Positions 54,098-62,589 of a stretch of 64,000 bases of DNA are shown here, in pieces (within the stretch, counting starts at the first letter, position 1; each line of letters opens with the position of its first letter). The stretch is from FEN-1279 sp964400285. GTDB taxonomy: Bacteria; Bacteroidota; Ignavibacteria; Tepidaquicellales; Tepidaquicellaceae. Below the pieces are notes generated by a model. It was given only the letters and a program-made list of their open reading frames with translations, did no database searches and was not told where the DNA came from. The stretch lies in the NCBI GenBank assembly GCA_964400285.1, contig CAYNTK010000001.1:1-64000 (forward strand), read 5' to 3'. The position numbers were made by a program, and so were the translations under genes.

Positions 54098-54445
54098 ATG
54101 AAAAAGCCATTAAAAAGAAAATGGTATAAATTATTTTTCCTCGATTACAGATTTTTTATCAGAAGAAATCCTTTATTTGAAGTGTGTCCTAATTGTGGAA
54201 AAATGGCATCACTCGAGAGATTAAAAGAGTCTTCAAGAATTTATAGATTACCTCGTTTTTTTGGTTTTAGAAAATATCATTGTACAGCTTGTAAATGGGA
54301 TGGATATATATATTTATTTCAAAAAACAAAGAATAGCTTAAAGAAAGTAATTATTAACTATATAATAGCAATCTTATTTTTATTTATTTTATATTATATA
54401 CTGTTATTTTTTTTAGATGATATTTTACATTTAATTTACAGTTGA
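54098..54445 (+). CDS. Zinc-ribbon protein with C-terminal transmembrane segment
   Basis: The 115-residue product has a basic N-terminus and the cysteine pairs CPNC (30-33) and CTAC (64-67), forming a zinc ribbon. One hydrophobic segment (about 86-108) ends in an acidic tail. No family is recognised. It stands alone upstream of a tRNA. Confidence 0.7.
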   Translation: MKKPLKRKWYKLFFLDYRFFIRRNPLFEVCPNCGKMASLERLKESSRIYRLPRFFGFRKYHCTACKWDGYIYLFQKTKNSLKKVIINYIIAILFLFILYYILLFFLDDILHLIYS

Positions 54446-54472
54446 TATAAAAAAATAAAAATATTATCTTAT
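54442..54472 (+). promoter_or_regulatory. Putative promoter of tRNA-Gly (CCC)
   Basis: TTG at 54442-54444 and TATCTTAT at 54465-54472 are spaced by 20 bases, the register seen at other promoters here. The tRNA begins 8 bases later, as at 46761. Confidence 0.5.
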
Positions 54473-54480
54473 TAAATAAT

Positions 54481-54552
<72 letters not shown>

Positions 54553-54628
54553 CATATTCAGTGTTCAATTTGCAATGCAAGATTTTCTATTAAGAACATA
54601 AATATTATAATACTTCCAACCATATATT

Positions 54629-55705
54629 ATGAATAAAATATATTTTACAGTGGGTCCTACGGAGTTATTTCCTGAGGTTAAGCAATATATAAACGAAGCT
54701 ATAAAGAATAAAATATTTTCCATTTCACATAGAAGTAAAGAATTTGAAACTATTAATTTGGAAACCAACAAACAATTGAAAATACTGTTAGGTATTCCTG
54801 ATGAATTCTACATATTTTATTTGAGCTCTGCTACTGAATGTATGGAAAGAATAATACAAAATCTTGTTTATAAAACAAGTTTCCATTTCATAAATGGTTA
54901 TTTTGCGGGAAGGTTTTATAATATTGCTAAAAATTTGAAAAAAAATCCATATCAGACAAAAGCAAACTTTCAGAACGGATTTATATTCGATAAAATAAAA
55001 ATTCCCGAAAATACAGAATTGATTTGTTTTACACAAAACGAAACAAGCACAGGAATGAAAATAGAAATGGAAAATATTTATAAAATAAAGGATAATTACC
55101 CAGAAAAAATAATAGCAATTGATATTGTTTCATCGGCTCCTTATGTTGGAATTAATTTTAATAAAATTGATTGTGCGTTTTTTTCTGTTCAAAAAGGATT
55201 TGGATTACCTTCAGGACTTGCTGTTCTAATCGTAAAAAAGAATTGTATCGAAAAAACGAAAACACTTTTAGCTAAAAAAATTAGTATAGGTGGGTATTAT
55301 AATTTTATTTCACTTGCAGAAAATGCCGAGAAAAATCAAACTTCTGTAACACCAAACATAATGGGAATATATCTTTTAGGAAGAATATGTAAGCAATTAA
55401 ATCAAAAAGGTATAGAGAAAATCAGAAAAGAAACAGATGAAAAAGCTGATTTCATATATGAATACTTGAAAAGGCATAGATATATAAGACCATTTATTGA
55501 AAATAATAAGAACCGTTCCAATACGACTTTGGTTTTTGAAGTTGCAATTGATTCAAATATTATCGTAGAAAAAATCAAAGAGCGAGGGTTTGTATTGAGT
55601 AAAGGGTATAGAGATTTAAAAGACACACAAATTAGGATAGCAAATTTCCCGATGCATAATATTGAAGACGTTAGGAAGTTAATTAGAGCATTTAATTATA
55701 TATGA
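54629..55705 (+). CDS. Class V aminotransferase, phosphoserine aminotransferase-like
   Basis: The 358-residue protein begins IYFTVGPTELFPEV, as do SerC and alanine-glyoxylate aminotransferases. It has ISHRS near residue 32, the PLP-Asp region AIDIVSSAP and the Schiff-base lysine in FFSVQKGFGLPSGLAV near residue 188. This fits a SerC-type enzyme making phosphoserine, and also 4-phosphohydroxythreonine in B6 synthesis. Other class V transaminases cannot be excluded. The stop overlaps the start of rarA by 4 bases. Confidence 0.82.
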   Translation: MNKIYFTVGPTELFPEVKQYINEAIKNKIFSISHRSKEFETINLETNKQLKILLGIPDEFYIFYLSSATECMERIIQNLVYKTSFHFINGYFAGRFYNIAKNLKKNPYQTKANFQNGFIFDKIKIPENTELICFTQNETSTGMKIEMENIYKIKDNYPEKIIAIDIVSSAPYVGINFNKIDCAFFSVQKGFGLPSGLAVLIVKKNCIEKTKTLLAKKISIGGYYNFISLAENAEKNQTSVTPNIMGIYLLGRICKQLNQKGIEKIRKETDEKADFIYEYLKRHRYIRPFIENNKNRSNTTLVFEVAIDSNIIVEKIKERGFVLSKGYRDLKDTQIRIANFPMHNIEDVRKLIRAFNYI

Positions 55706-57018
55706 GTGATTTATTCGAAATAAAAAACAGTTATGACTATCCACTTGCAGAGCGAATGAGACCGAAAACGCTCGAAGAATTTGCAGGGCAAAAACATCTT
55801 GTTGGAGAAGGAAAACCAATAAGACTTATGATAGAAAAGGATGATGTTGTTTCAATGATATTATGGGGGCCACCGGGAGTAGGGAAGACGACTTTGTCAT
55901 TGATAATTGCTAATTCTGTGAAAGCAGAATTCATACAACTTTCGGCTGTTTCCTCTGGCGTGAAAGACGTTAGAGATGCAATAGAAAAAGCAGAAAAAAA
56001 TCAAAAATATTATCAAAAAAGAACTATCCTTTTTATCGATGAAATTCATCGCTTTAATAAAGCCCAGCAAGATTCTTTACTTCATAGTGTTGAAAAGGGA
56101 TTAATTATTTTAATCGGTGCAACTACAGAGAATCCTTCATTTGAAGTTATATCACCTTTGTTATCGAGATGCAGGGTTTATATACTTGAGGAATTAAAAA
56201 AAACTGATTTTGAGAAGATTATAGAAAATGCTTTAGAAAATGATGAATTGTTAAAGCAAGAAAAAATATTTATTCCCGACAGGAATTTTTTAATTAAGCT
56301 TTCGAACGGAGATGCAAGGAGATTATTAAACGGAATTGAACTTTCGTTAAAATTATGTATTAAAGGCGAAGATGGCGTGTCAGTTTTGACGAATGAAATC
56401 TTAAAAGAAGCGTTTCAATCTAATTATATAAAATACGATAAGAACCAGGAAGAGCATTATAATATTATTTCTGCTTTTATAAAGAGTATTCGGGGCAGTG
56501 ACCCTGATGCTGCGGTTTATTGGTTAGCGAGAATGTTGAAAGGTGGAGAAGACCCGAAGTTTATTGCGAGAAGAATGATAATACTTGCGTCGGAAGATAT
56601 TGGTAACGCAGACCCTTATGCAATCACGCTGGCAACGAATATATTTACTGCGGTTAACTATATTGGTATGCCCGAAGCAAGAATAATACTGGCACAAGGT
56701 GCGACATATTTAGCAAGTTGTCCGAAAAGCAATGCTTCTTATATGTCGGTTGAATCAGCATATGGTGATGTAAACGATTTACCTGCTTATGATGTACCGA
56801 TGCATCTTAGAAATGCACCAACAAAACTGATGAAAGAACTCGGCTACCACGAGGGATATAAATACGCACATTCATTCGAAAATCATTTCGTGGATATGCA
56901 ATACCTTCCTGATGAATTAAAAGATAAGATTTATTATTTTCCAACGGAAATCGGTGCTGAAGGAAAAATAAAAAATAGGTTGAAAGATTTGTGGAAGAGA
57001 AGAAGGAAAGATTTATGA
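55702..57018 (+). CDS. rarA: Replication-associated recombination protein A
   Basis: RarA (MgsA) is a tetrameric AAA ATPase acting at stalled replication forks. The 438-residue product has Walker A GPPGVGKT (56-63), DEIHRFNKAQQD as Walker B, the sensor region GATTENPSFEV and the C-terminal tetramer domain (SIRGSDPDAAVYWLARML). It overlaps the aminotransferase gene by 4 bases, so the two are co-transcribed. Confidence 0.96.
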   Translation: MSDLFEIKNSYDYPLAERMRPKTLEEFAGQKHLVGEGKPIRLMIEKDDVVSMILWGPPGVGKTTLSLIIANSVKAEFIQLSAVSSGVKDVRDAIEKAEKNQKYYQKRTILFIDEIHRFNKAQQDSLLHSVEKGLIILIGATTENPSFEVISPLLSRCRVYILEELKKTDFEKIIENALENDELLKQEKIFIPDRNFLIKLSNGDARRLLNGIELSLKLCIKGEDGVSVLTNEILKEAFQSNYIKYDKNQEEHYNIISAFIKSIRGSDPDAAVYWLARMLKGGEDPKFIARRMIILASEDIGNADPYAITLATNIFTAVNYIGMPEARIILAQGATYLASCPKSNASYMSVESAYGDVNDLPAYDVPMHLRNAPTKLMKELGYHEGYKYAHSFENHFVDMQYLPDELKDKIYYFPTEIGAEGKIKNRLKDLWKRRRKDL

Positions 57019-57047
57019 AATAATAGTTTAATTATTTTGTTTTTGAG

Positions 57048-58070
57048 TTAAAATAATTTTTTAAACAACATTACAGCTTTTTTTACTTCCTCCATCGAAA
57101 CGTCGAGATGGAAAACTGCACGAAGATTTTCAAAACTTCCAGCTGAGATTAAGACTCCTTTATCTTTTAATTTTGATATTAATTCCGATTTGGAATATTT
57201 AGTATTCGAAAAGATAACAATGTTTGTATGCACTAAATTAAGATTTAAATTAATATCTTTAATTTTCGAAATTTCTTCTGCAAAATATTTTGCTTTCTGG
57301 TGGTCTTCTTTTAGACGTGTTGTGTTATTTTCGAGTGCATATAAAGCAGCAGCGGCAAGTATTCCCGCCTGTCTCATTCCACCGCCTATTATCTTTCTCC
57401 ATTTATGTGCTATGGTGATAAATTCGGAACTACCGCAAAGAATCGAGCCTACTGGTGCACCAAGTCCTTTTGAAAAGCAAAATGATATGGAGTCGAAGTA
57501 TGATGCATATTCTCTTACAGTAATTCCGGTTTCAACAACAGCATTGTAAATCCTTGCACCATCCATATGCATTTTTATATCGTTATTTCGAGCGAAGTCT
57601 GATATTTCTTTTATAACTTCGAAAGGATGTATTACACCACCTGCTCTGTTGTGAGTATTTTCTATGCAGATTAATCTTGTTCTCGGGAAATAATATTCTT
57701 TAGTTCGTACGAATTTTTTTATTTCGTTAAGTTGCATTACACCGTTTTCACCTTTTACTGTCATCATTTGAACATTTGAGATAACGGCAGGAGCTGCGGT
57801 TTCATAGTTAAAGATATGGCATTCGGATTCACATATAACTTCATCACCCGGTTGTGTGTGAGATTTTACAGCAAGCTGATTTGCCATACAGCCTGATGGA
57901 ACGTAAAGAGCTTTTTCTTTTCCCGTAATGTCAGCACATTTTAATTGTAACTTATTAACAGTTGGGTCTTCACCGAAAACATCATCTCCGACTTCTGCCT
58001 CGAACATTGCCTGACGCATAGCAGGGGAGGGTTTTGTTACGGTATCGCTTCTTAAGTCTATTAAATTCAT
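57048..58070 (-). CDS. ltaE: Low-specificity L-threonine aldolase
   Basis: The enzyme splits threonine to glycine and acetaldehyde using PLP. The 340-residue protein begins LIDLRSDTVTKPSPAMRQAM and has VGDDVFGEDPTVNKLQ near residue 27, HMDGARIYNA near 168 and FCFSKGLGAPVGS with the PLP lysine near 200. All are diagnostic for the family. Confidence 0.95.
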   Translation of the reverse strand: MNLIDLRSDTVTKPSPAMRQAMFEAEVGDDVFGEDPTVNKLQLKCADITGKEKALYVPSGCMANQLAVKSHTQPGDEVICESECHIFNYETAAPAVISNVQMMTVKGENGVMQLNEIKKFVRTKEYYFPRTRLICIENTHNRAGGVIHPFEVIKEISDFARNNDIKMHMDGARIYNAVVETGITVREYASYFDSISFCFSKGLGAPVGSILCGSSEFITIAHKWRKIIGGGMRQAGILAAAALYALENNTTRLKEDHQKAKYFAEEISKIKDINLNLNLVHTNIVIFSNTKYSKSELISKLKDKGVLISAGSFENLRAVFHLDVSMEEVKKAVMLFKKLF

Positions 58071-58078
58071 AAAAAATT

Positions 58079-58441
58079 TTACTTTTTGAATTCTATTGGC
58101 GGATTTGAATTATCGATAATCAAATTAATTTCTTTTTTTAAGACAGGAATATCCGAGGTTACTGTTTTCCACACAGCGTTTATATCTATACCAAAATAGT
58201 CATGAATGAGTTTGTTTCTCATTCCAATTATATTCTTCCATGGGATATCAGGATGTTTTTCTTTAAAAGAATTGGATAATTTTGAGGCCGCTTCACCAAT
58301 GATTTCAATTTGCCTGATAACCGAATCCTGATAAATGGATTTACTCTTGAATACTTCCTCACTTATAGATTCAGTATATTCATAAATTTTATTTATTGAA
58401 TCACGAATATGATAAATATATATAATATCAAGTTTATTCAT
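58079..58441 (-). CDS. hepT: HepT-type toxin (HEPN ribonuclease fold)
   Basis: The 120-residue helical protein carries RNKLIHDY at residues 75-82, the R-x4-H-x-Y motif of HEPN/HepT. HepT toxins are neutralised when a MntA partner adds AMP to the motif tyrosine (Y82 here). Its start overlaps the mntA stop by 4 bases, so the two genes form a coupled pair. Confidence 0.93.
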   Translation of the reverse strand: MNKLDIIYIYHIRDSINKIYEYTESISEEVFKSKSIYQDSVIRQIEIIGEAASKLSNSFKEKHPDIPWKNIIGMRNKLIHDYFGIDINAVWKTVTSDIPVLKKEINLIIDNSNPPIEFKK

Positions 58442-58785
58442 TTATAAAGAATTTTTATATCATCTTTGATATATGAATAAATGTATGGACTAATTGATGA
58501 TTTAGTTAATAAATCAACCTTAATTCCTAAAAAGTCGGATAAGTCCTGTTCCAACTTGACGATTTGAATTAAACTTTTGTCCTCTGCAAATTCAACTATT
58601 AGGTCAATATCGCTTTTCGAAGATTCAAGATTATTGGCGTATGAGCCAAAAATGGATACACTTTTAATGTTATATTTCTTTAGAAAAGAAATAATTTTAT
58701 CGAATAATATTTTTTTTTCAGAATTATCCAATTTAAAATAATTTTTCCTGATTTTCTTCTTTGTCTTCTTCAACGATTCTTGCAA
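58438..58785 (-). CDS. mntA: MntA-type nucleotidyltransferase antitoxin
   Basis: The minimal nucleotidyltransferase motif G47-S48-x10-D59-x-D61 (FGSYANNLESSKSDIDLIVEF region) is complete. MntA AMPylates HepT. The ATG at 58785 lies 52 bases inside the end of gyrA. A TTG at 58731, just after the gyrA stop, would give a 97-residue protein of more usual size. I keep the longer form but consider the TTG start about equally likely. Confidence 0.9.
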   Translation of the reverse strand: MQESLKKTKKKIRKNYFKLDNSEKKILFDKIISFLKKYNIKSVSIFGSYANNLESSKSDIDLIVEFAEDKSLIQIVKLEQDLSDFLGIKVDLLTKSSISPYIYSYIKDDIKILYK

Positions 58786-61201
58786 CTGCAGAAATTCTAT
58801 CCTGCTCGCTTAATCTAATTAATTTTACACCTTGCGCATTTCTTCCCATCACTCTTATATCTTTCACCTTTTGCCTTATTAAAATTCCTTTAGAAGTAAT
58901 AATCATTAAATCGTCAGAATCTGTAACTTCTTTTATCGAAATTAATTTACCTACCTTTTCAGTTGTTTTAACAGTTATTACACCTTTTCCGCCTCTATTA
59001 GTAACTCTATAATCTGCAAGGTCGCTTCTCTTACCAAACCCTCTATCTGTTACAACCAGAATAGTTGCACTTGGTCTTATTACTGCTACCAGTCCAATTA
59101 CGTAATCACCTTTGCCAAGTTTAACTCCTCTAACACCTGTTGCAGTTCTTCCCATTTCTCTTACTTGTGTTTCATTAAATCTAATTGCCTGACCGTTATG
59201 AGTTCCGATAACTAATTCCTGGGAACCATTAGTAAGTTTTACTTCTACCAATGAATCTCCTTCATTGATATTTATTGCATTTATACCGTTTCTTCTTATG
59301 TTCGAATAGCTATCGAGTTTGGTCTTTTTAATAAGCCCCATTTTTGTAACCATAGTAACATACAATTCTGCATCAAAATCTTTTACCATAACAAAAGAAG
59401 AGATACTTTCATCTTTTTCCTTTTCGATAAGGTTAAGAATTGATTTACCTCTCGATGCCCTTGTCCCTTCAGGTATATCATAAACCTTTAACCAGTAACA
59501 TTTTCCTTTATCGGTGAAGAACATTATATATTGGTGTGTCGAGCCAATAAACATATGCTCGATGAAATCATCGTCTTGACTGCCCGTTGAAGCCGCAGTT
59601 ATTCCTTTTCCGCCTCTTCCCTGAGCTTTATATGAAGAGACAGGAATTCTTTTAATAAATCCTTTATTGGAAATCGTAATCACAACGTCTTCTTCTTTTA
59701 CCAGTTCCTTCATCATTTCATCATCGGACATTTTTTTAACATCATAAATTATCTGTGTTCTTCTTTCGTCACCGAATTTATCCTTTAATTCTTTTAACTC
59801 GTCACATATAATTTCTTTTCTTAATGATTCGCTTGCCAGTATTCTTTTTAGTCTCTCGATTGTTTTTAAAATTTCTTTATACTCTTCTTCAATTTTCTTT
59901 CTTTCAAGCCCTGTTAATCTTTGCAATCTCATATCGAGTATTGCCTGTGCTTGAATATCGGAAAGTTTGAATTTTTTCTTCAATCCTTCTTTTGCCGTCT
60001 GGACATCTTTTGATTTTTTTATGAGTTTAATCACATCATCGATATTATCCAGAGCAATTATATAACCTTCTAAAATATGTGCTCTTTTCTCTGCTGCATC
60101 GAGGTCGAATTTTGAACGTCTGATAATTACTTCGAGTCGGTGATTAATAAAATGCGTCATCATTTGTTTAAGAGTCAGAACTTTTGGGATTCCATCTACG
60201 AGAGACAGCATAATTATACCAAATGTCGTCTGCATTTGTGTATGCTTGAACAGATTGTTCAATACTACGTGGGGATTTGCATCTCTTTTTAAACCGATTA
60301 CTATTCTCATTCCATCTCTGTCGCTCTCATCGTTTATAGAAGCGATATCATCGATTTTTTTATCTCTGACAAGTTGGGCAATTGTTTCTATCAGTGATGC
60401 TTTATTCACCTGATATGGTAATTCTGAAACTATAATATTTTGTTTTCCACTTTTTTCGGATTCGATTGATGCCTGTGCACGTAATACAAGTTTACCTCTA
60501 CCAGTTGAATAAGCTTCTTTCACCGCATCATATCCGTATATTATACCACCAGTAGGAAAATCTGGAGCAATTACGTATTTCATTAATTTTTTTACATCTG
60601 CATCGGGATTTTTTATCAAATATATTATTCCATCTACTATTTCGGTAAGATTATGAGGAGGAATGTTCGTAGCCATTCCAACCGCAATACCGCTCGAGCC
60701 ATTAACAAGTAAATTTGGAATTAGCGATGGCAAGACAGTCGGTTCTTTTAGAGTTTCATCGAAATTTGGAATAAAATCAACAGTATTCTTTTCTAAGTCA
60801 GCTAAAAGTGTTTCTGAAATTTTTGCAAGCCGAGCTTCGGTATAACGCATAGCCGCAGGGGAGTCACCATCTATCGAGCCGAAGTTTCCCTGTCCATCTA
60901 CAAGGGGGTATCGGAGTGAAAAATCCTGAACCATACGAACCATAGTATCATAAACAGCTTTATCTCCGTGCGGATGATATTTACCGAGAACCTCTCCTAC
61001 TATACGAGCGGATTTTTTATAAGCTCTATTTGCCGCAAGGCCAAGTTCGTTCATTCCGAAAAGAACTCTTCTATGAACGGGTTTTAATCCGTCACGAACA
61101 TCGGGCAGAGCACGGGAAACTATAACAGACATCGAGTAGTCGATATAAGATGACTTCATTTCATCTTCAATATTGACCGGTATTATTTTTTCATTTGGCA
61201 T
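58733..61201 (-). CDS. gyrA: DNA gyrase subunit A
   Basis: GyrA cuts and rejoins DNA during negative supercoiling. The 822-residue product has the catalytic tyrosine Y120 (AMRYTEARL) and six C-terminal beta-pinwheel repeats. The GyrA box QGRGGKG distinguishes it from ParC. The position equal to E. coli serine 83, a main quinolone contact, is lysine (K81 in HGDKAVYD). The 3' end runs into the HepT/MntA pair. gyrB is not in the window. Confidence 0.97.
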   Translation of the reverse strand: MPNEKIIPVNIEDEMKSSYIDYSMSVIVSRALPDVRDGLKPVHRRVLFGMNELGLAANRAYKKSARIVGEVLGKYHPHGDKAVYDTMVRMVQDFSLRYPLVDGQGNFGSIDGDSPAAMRYTEARLAKISETLLADLEKNTVDFIPNFDETLKEPTVLPSLIPNLLVNGSSGIAVGMATNIPPHNLTEIVDGIIYLIKNPDADVKKLMKYVIAPDFPTGGIIYGYDAVKEAYSTGRGKLVLRAQASIESEKSGKQNIIVSELPYQVNKASLIETIAQLVRDKKIDDIASINDESDRDGMRIVIGLKRDANPHVVLNNLFKHTQMQTTFGIIMLSLVDGIPKVLTLKQMMTHFINHRLEVIIRRSKFDLDAAEKRAHILEGYIIALDNIDDVIKLIKKSKDVQTAKEGLKKKFKLSDIQAQAILDMRLQRLTGLERKKIEEEYKEILKTIERLKRILASESLRKEIICDELKELKDKFGDERRTQIIYDVKKMSDDEMMKELVKEEDVVITISNKGFIKRIPVSSYKAQGRGGKGITAASTGSQDDDFIEHMFIGSTHQYIMFFTDKGKCYWLKVYDIPEGTRASRGKSILNLIEKEKDESISSFVMVKDFDAELYVTMVTKMGLIKKTKLDSYSNIRRNGINAININEGDSLVEVKLTNGSQELVIGTHNGQAIRFNETQVREMGRTATGVRGVKLGKGDYVIGLVAVIRPSATILVVTDRGFGKRSDLADYRVTNRGGKGVITVKTTEKVGKLISIKEVTDSDDLMIITSKGILIRQKVKDIRVMGRNAQGVKLIRLSEQDRISAVARIVEEDKEENQEKLF

Positions 61202-61213
61202 AATTTAATCATC

Positions 61214-61759
61214 ATTCACCACAGAGAAGACACAGAGTATCTTTCATTTTTTTTGTGGTATTTTTTATGTTATAAAATAAATCTTTTTATTCCGTCTATT
61301 AAAAATTTTGAATTAAAATTAATTAATAATCCTATTTTGAAACCACCAAGTTTCATGTAGGTTAGTATCTGAGCTTCAAAGATTGGGTCAATTGATTTTA
61401 CACTTTTTAACTCAACTACAATTTTATTATCAACTAAAATATCTACAAAGTATTCACCAATTTTTTCATTTTTGTAAATTAATGGAAGTAGCTTTTGTCT
61501 TTCAAAATGCATTTCATTAATTTTTAATTCATAACAAAGAGCAGATTCATAAGCACTCTCAAGTAAACCAGGACCTAATATTTTATGAACAGATAAAGCG
61601 CATCCAATAATTTTTTCGGTAATCTTATTTAAATCTTTTATATCTTCCATAGTTTCAAAAAAAGAGAAAGAAAAACTAAAAAAATTTTGCTCTTCTCTAT
61701 AGTGAATAAAAATTCATTACATTAAAAAAGAATTATTACTGTTCTTCTCTGTGGTGAAT
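61214..61759. mobile_element. 546-bp unit with perfect 17-bp terminal inverted repeats around a GxxExxY gene
   Basis: ATTCACCACAGAGAAGA at 61214-61230 is the exact reverse complement of 61743-61759. A third copy at 61691-61707 matches the right arm at 15 of 17 positions. The unit contains one gene (61270-61650, minus). The right arm ends 9 bases from the 3' end of tRNA-Ala. The layout suggests a small mobilised or integrating cassette, but no transposase or target duplication was seen. Confidence 0.6.
61270..61650 (-). CDS. GxxExxY (PDDEXK-like) family protein
   Basis: The 126-residue protein has G28-L-L-E31-S-A-Y34, the family signature, then VDILVDNKIVVELKSV, in which D, E and K form a PDDEXK nuclease-like site, and ends GIKRFIL. 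The family is widespread but poorly characterised, and is predicted to be a nuclease. The gene stands between the inverted repeats at 61214 and 61743. Confidence 0.92.
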   Translation of the reverse strand: MEDIKDLNKITEKIIGCALSVHKILGPGLLESAYESALCYELKINEMHFERQKLLPLIYKNEKIGEYFVDILVDNKIVVELKSVKSIDPIFEAQILTYMKLGGFKIGLLINFNSKFLIDGIKRFIL

Positions 61760-61767
61760 TCATTTTG

Positions 61768-61840
61768 TGGAGCTAACAGGATTCGAACCTGCGACCCCTT
61801 CGTTGCGAACGAAATGCTCTACCAACTGAGCTATAGCCCC
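61768..61840 (-). tRNA. tRNA-Ala (anticodon CGC)
   Basis: Read on the minus strand: acceptor GGGGCTA/TAGCTCC with the G3-U70 pair that defines alanine identity, anticodon stem TTTCG/CGAAG around TTCGCAA (anticodon CGC), T arm GCAGG/CCTGT and discriminator A. It reads GCG only. Confidence 0.96.
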
Positions 61841-61865
61841 AAAATGAAAAATCTTATAAATCTTT

Positions 61866-61896
61866 TAAAAATAACGATTTTTGGTGAGTATTACAA
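61866..61896 (-). promoter_or_regulatory. Promoter of tRNA-Ala
   Basis: On the minus strand, TTG is followed after 20 bases by TATTTTTA (7 of 8 to TAnnTTTG), and the tRNA begins 25 bases later. Confidence 0.55.
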
Positions 61897-61937
61897 TGAA
61901 ATGAAATATACCATTTTTCTAATTTTTTGTAGAAAAT

Positions 61938-62561
61938 TCAATTATTCAGCATTATGGTTGGACCGATTTTAAAACTAAACATACCTGCAAGCCTATCAAA
62001 ATTAATCATATTATTATATTCCATTTGAGGTGAAATCCAGACAATATCTACTATTCTGATATCGAAGCCAGCTAATAGCTTTATGTTAAAATATGTTCTT
62101 TTTGAGTCGCCAATTTTTTTGTCTTCTTTTTTTACAAAATACATCCCCCCACCGAGTCCAAGATTAATAGAATGATAATCACCTTTGAATCTTTTTGAAA
62201 AGTTGAACGAAAAATTAGTTCCGGTAAATGTTCTCGAATGTATATCGATTATGCTGTTATAATTATCATCTGTATGATGCCAGTATTCAAAACTCAAACC
62301 TACATAAGTTTGCTCAGTAACAGAGGCATCAACATTTCCGCTGTATATTAATCCACCGTTAAATCCTTTCTCTCTATCTTTTTCATAACCCGTGTGGTAT
62401 CCTGATTTAATCGAGAAAAGAATAATATCATCAGAACGTATTTTTATTTTATTAAATTTATCTTTGGATTGATTTAAAAGAGACTGAGAAAAAACATTAT
62501 GAGTGACAAATAAAAAAATAAAAAGGAAAAAAGATTTTTTAAAAATAGAGAATAAAGACAT
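61938..62561 (-). CDS. Small outer-membrane beta-barrel protein
   Basis: The 207-residue product has a signal peptide (ends NVFSQS) and eight or so amphipathic strands with aromatic ends, in the style of OmpA/OmpW-like barrels. The last strand ends GPTIMLNN rather than in an aromatic residue. No family is recognised. It lies 28 bases after the T9SS cargo gene on the same strand, so the two are likely co-transcribed. Confidence 0.7.
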   Translation of the reverse strand: MSLFSIFKKSFFLFIFLFVTHNVFSQSLLNQSKDKFNKIKIRSDDIILFSIKSGYHTGYEKDREKGFNGGLIYSGNVDASVTEQTYVGLSFEYWHHTDDNYNSIIDIHSRTFTGTNFSFNFSKRFKGDYHSINLGLGGGMYFVKKEDKKIGDSKRTYFNIKLLAGFDIRIVDIVWISPQMEYNNMINFDRLAGMFSFKIGPTIMLNN

Positions 62562-62589
62562 AAATTATAGTAATAATTAAAAGGATTTG

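Noticed and set aside
61751..61972. 73-residue plus-strand frame containing GANRIRTCDP
   Set aside because: It is the antisense reading of tRNA-Ala, a well-known false annotation.
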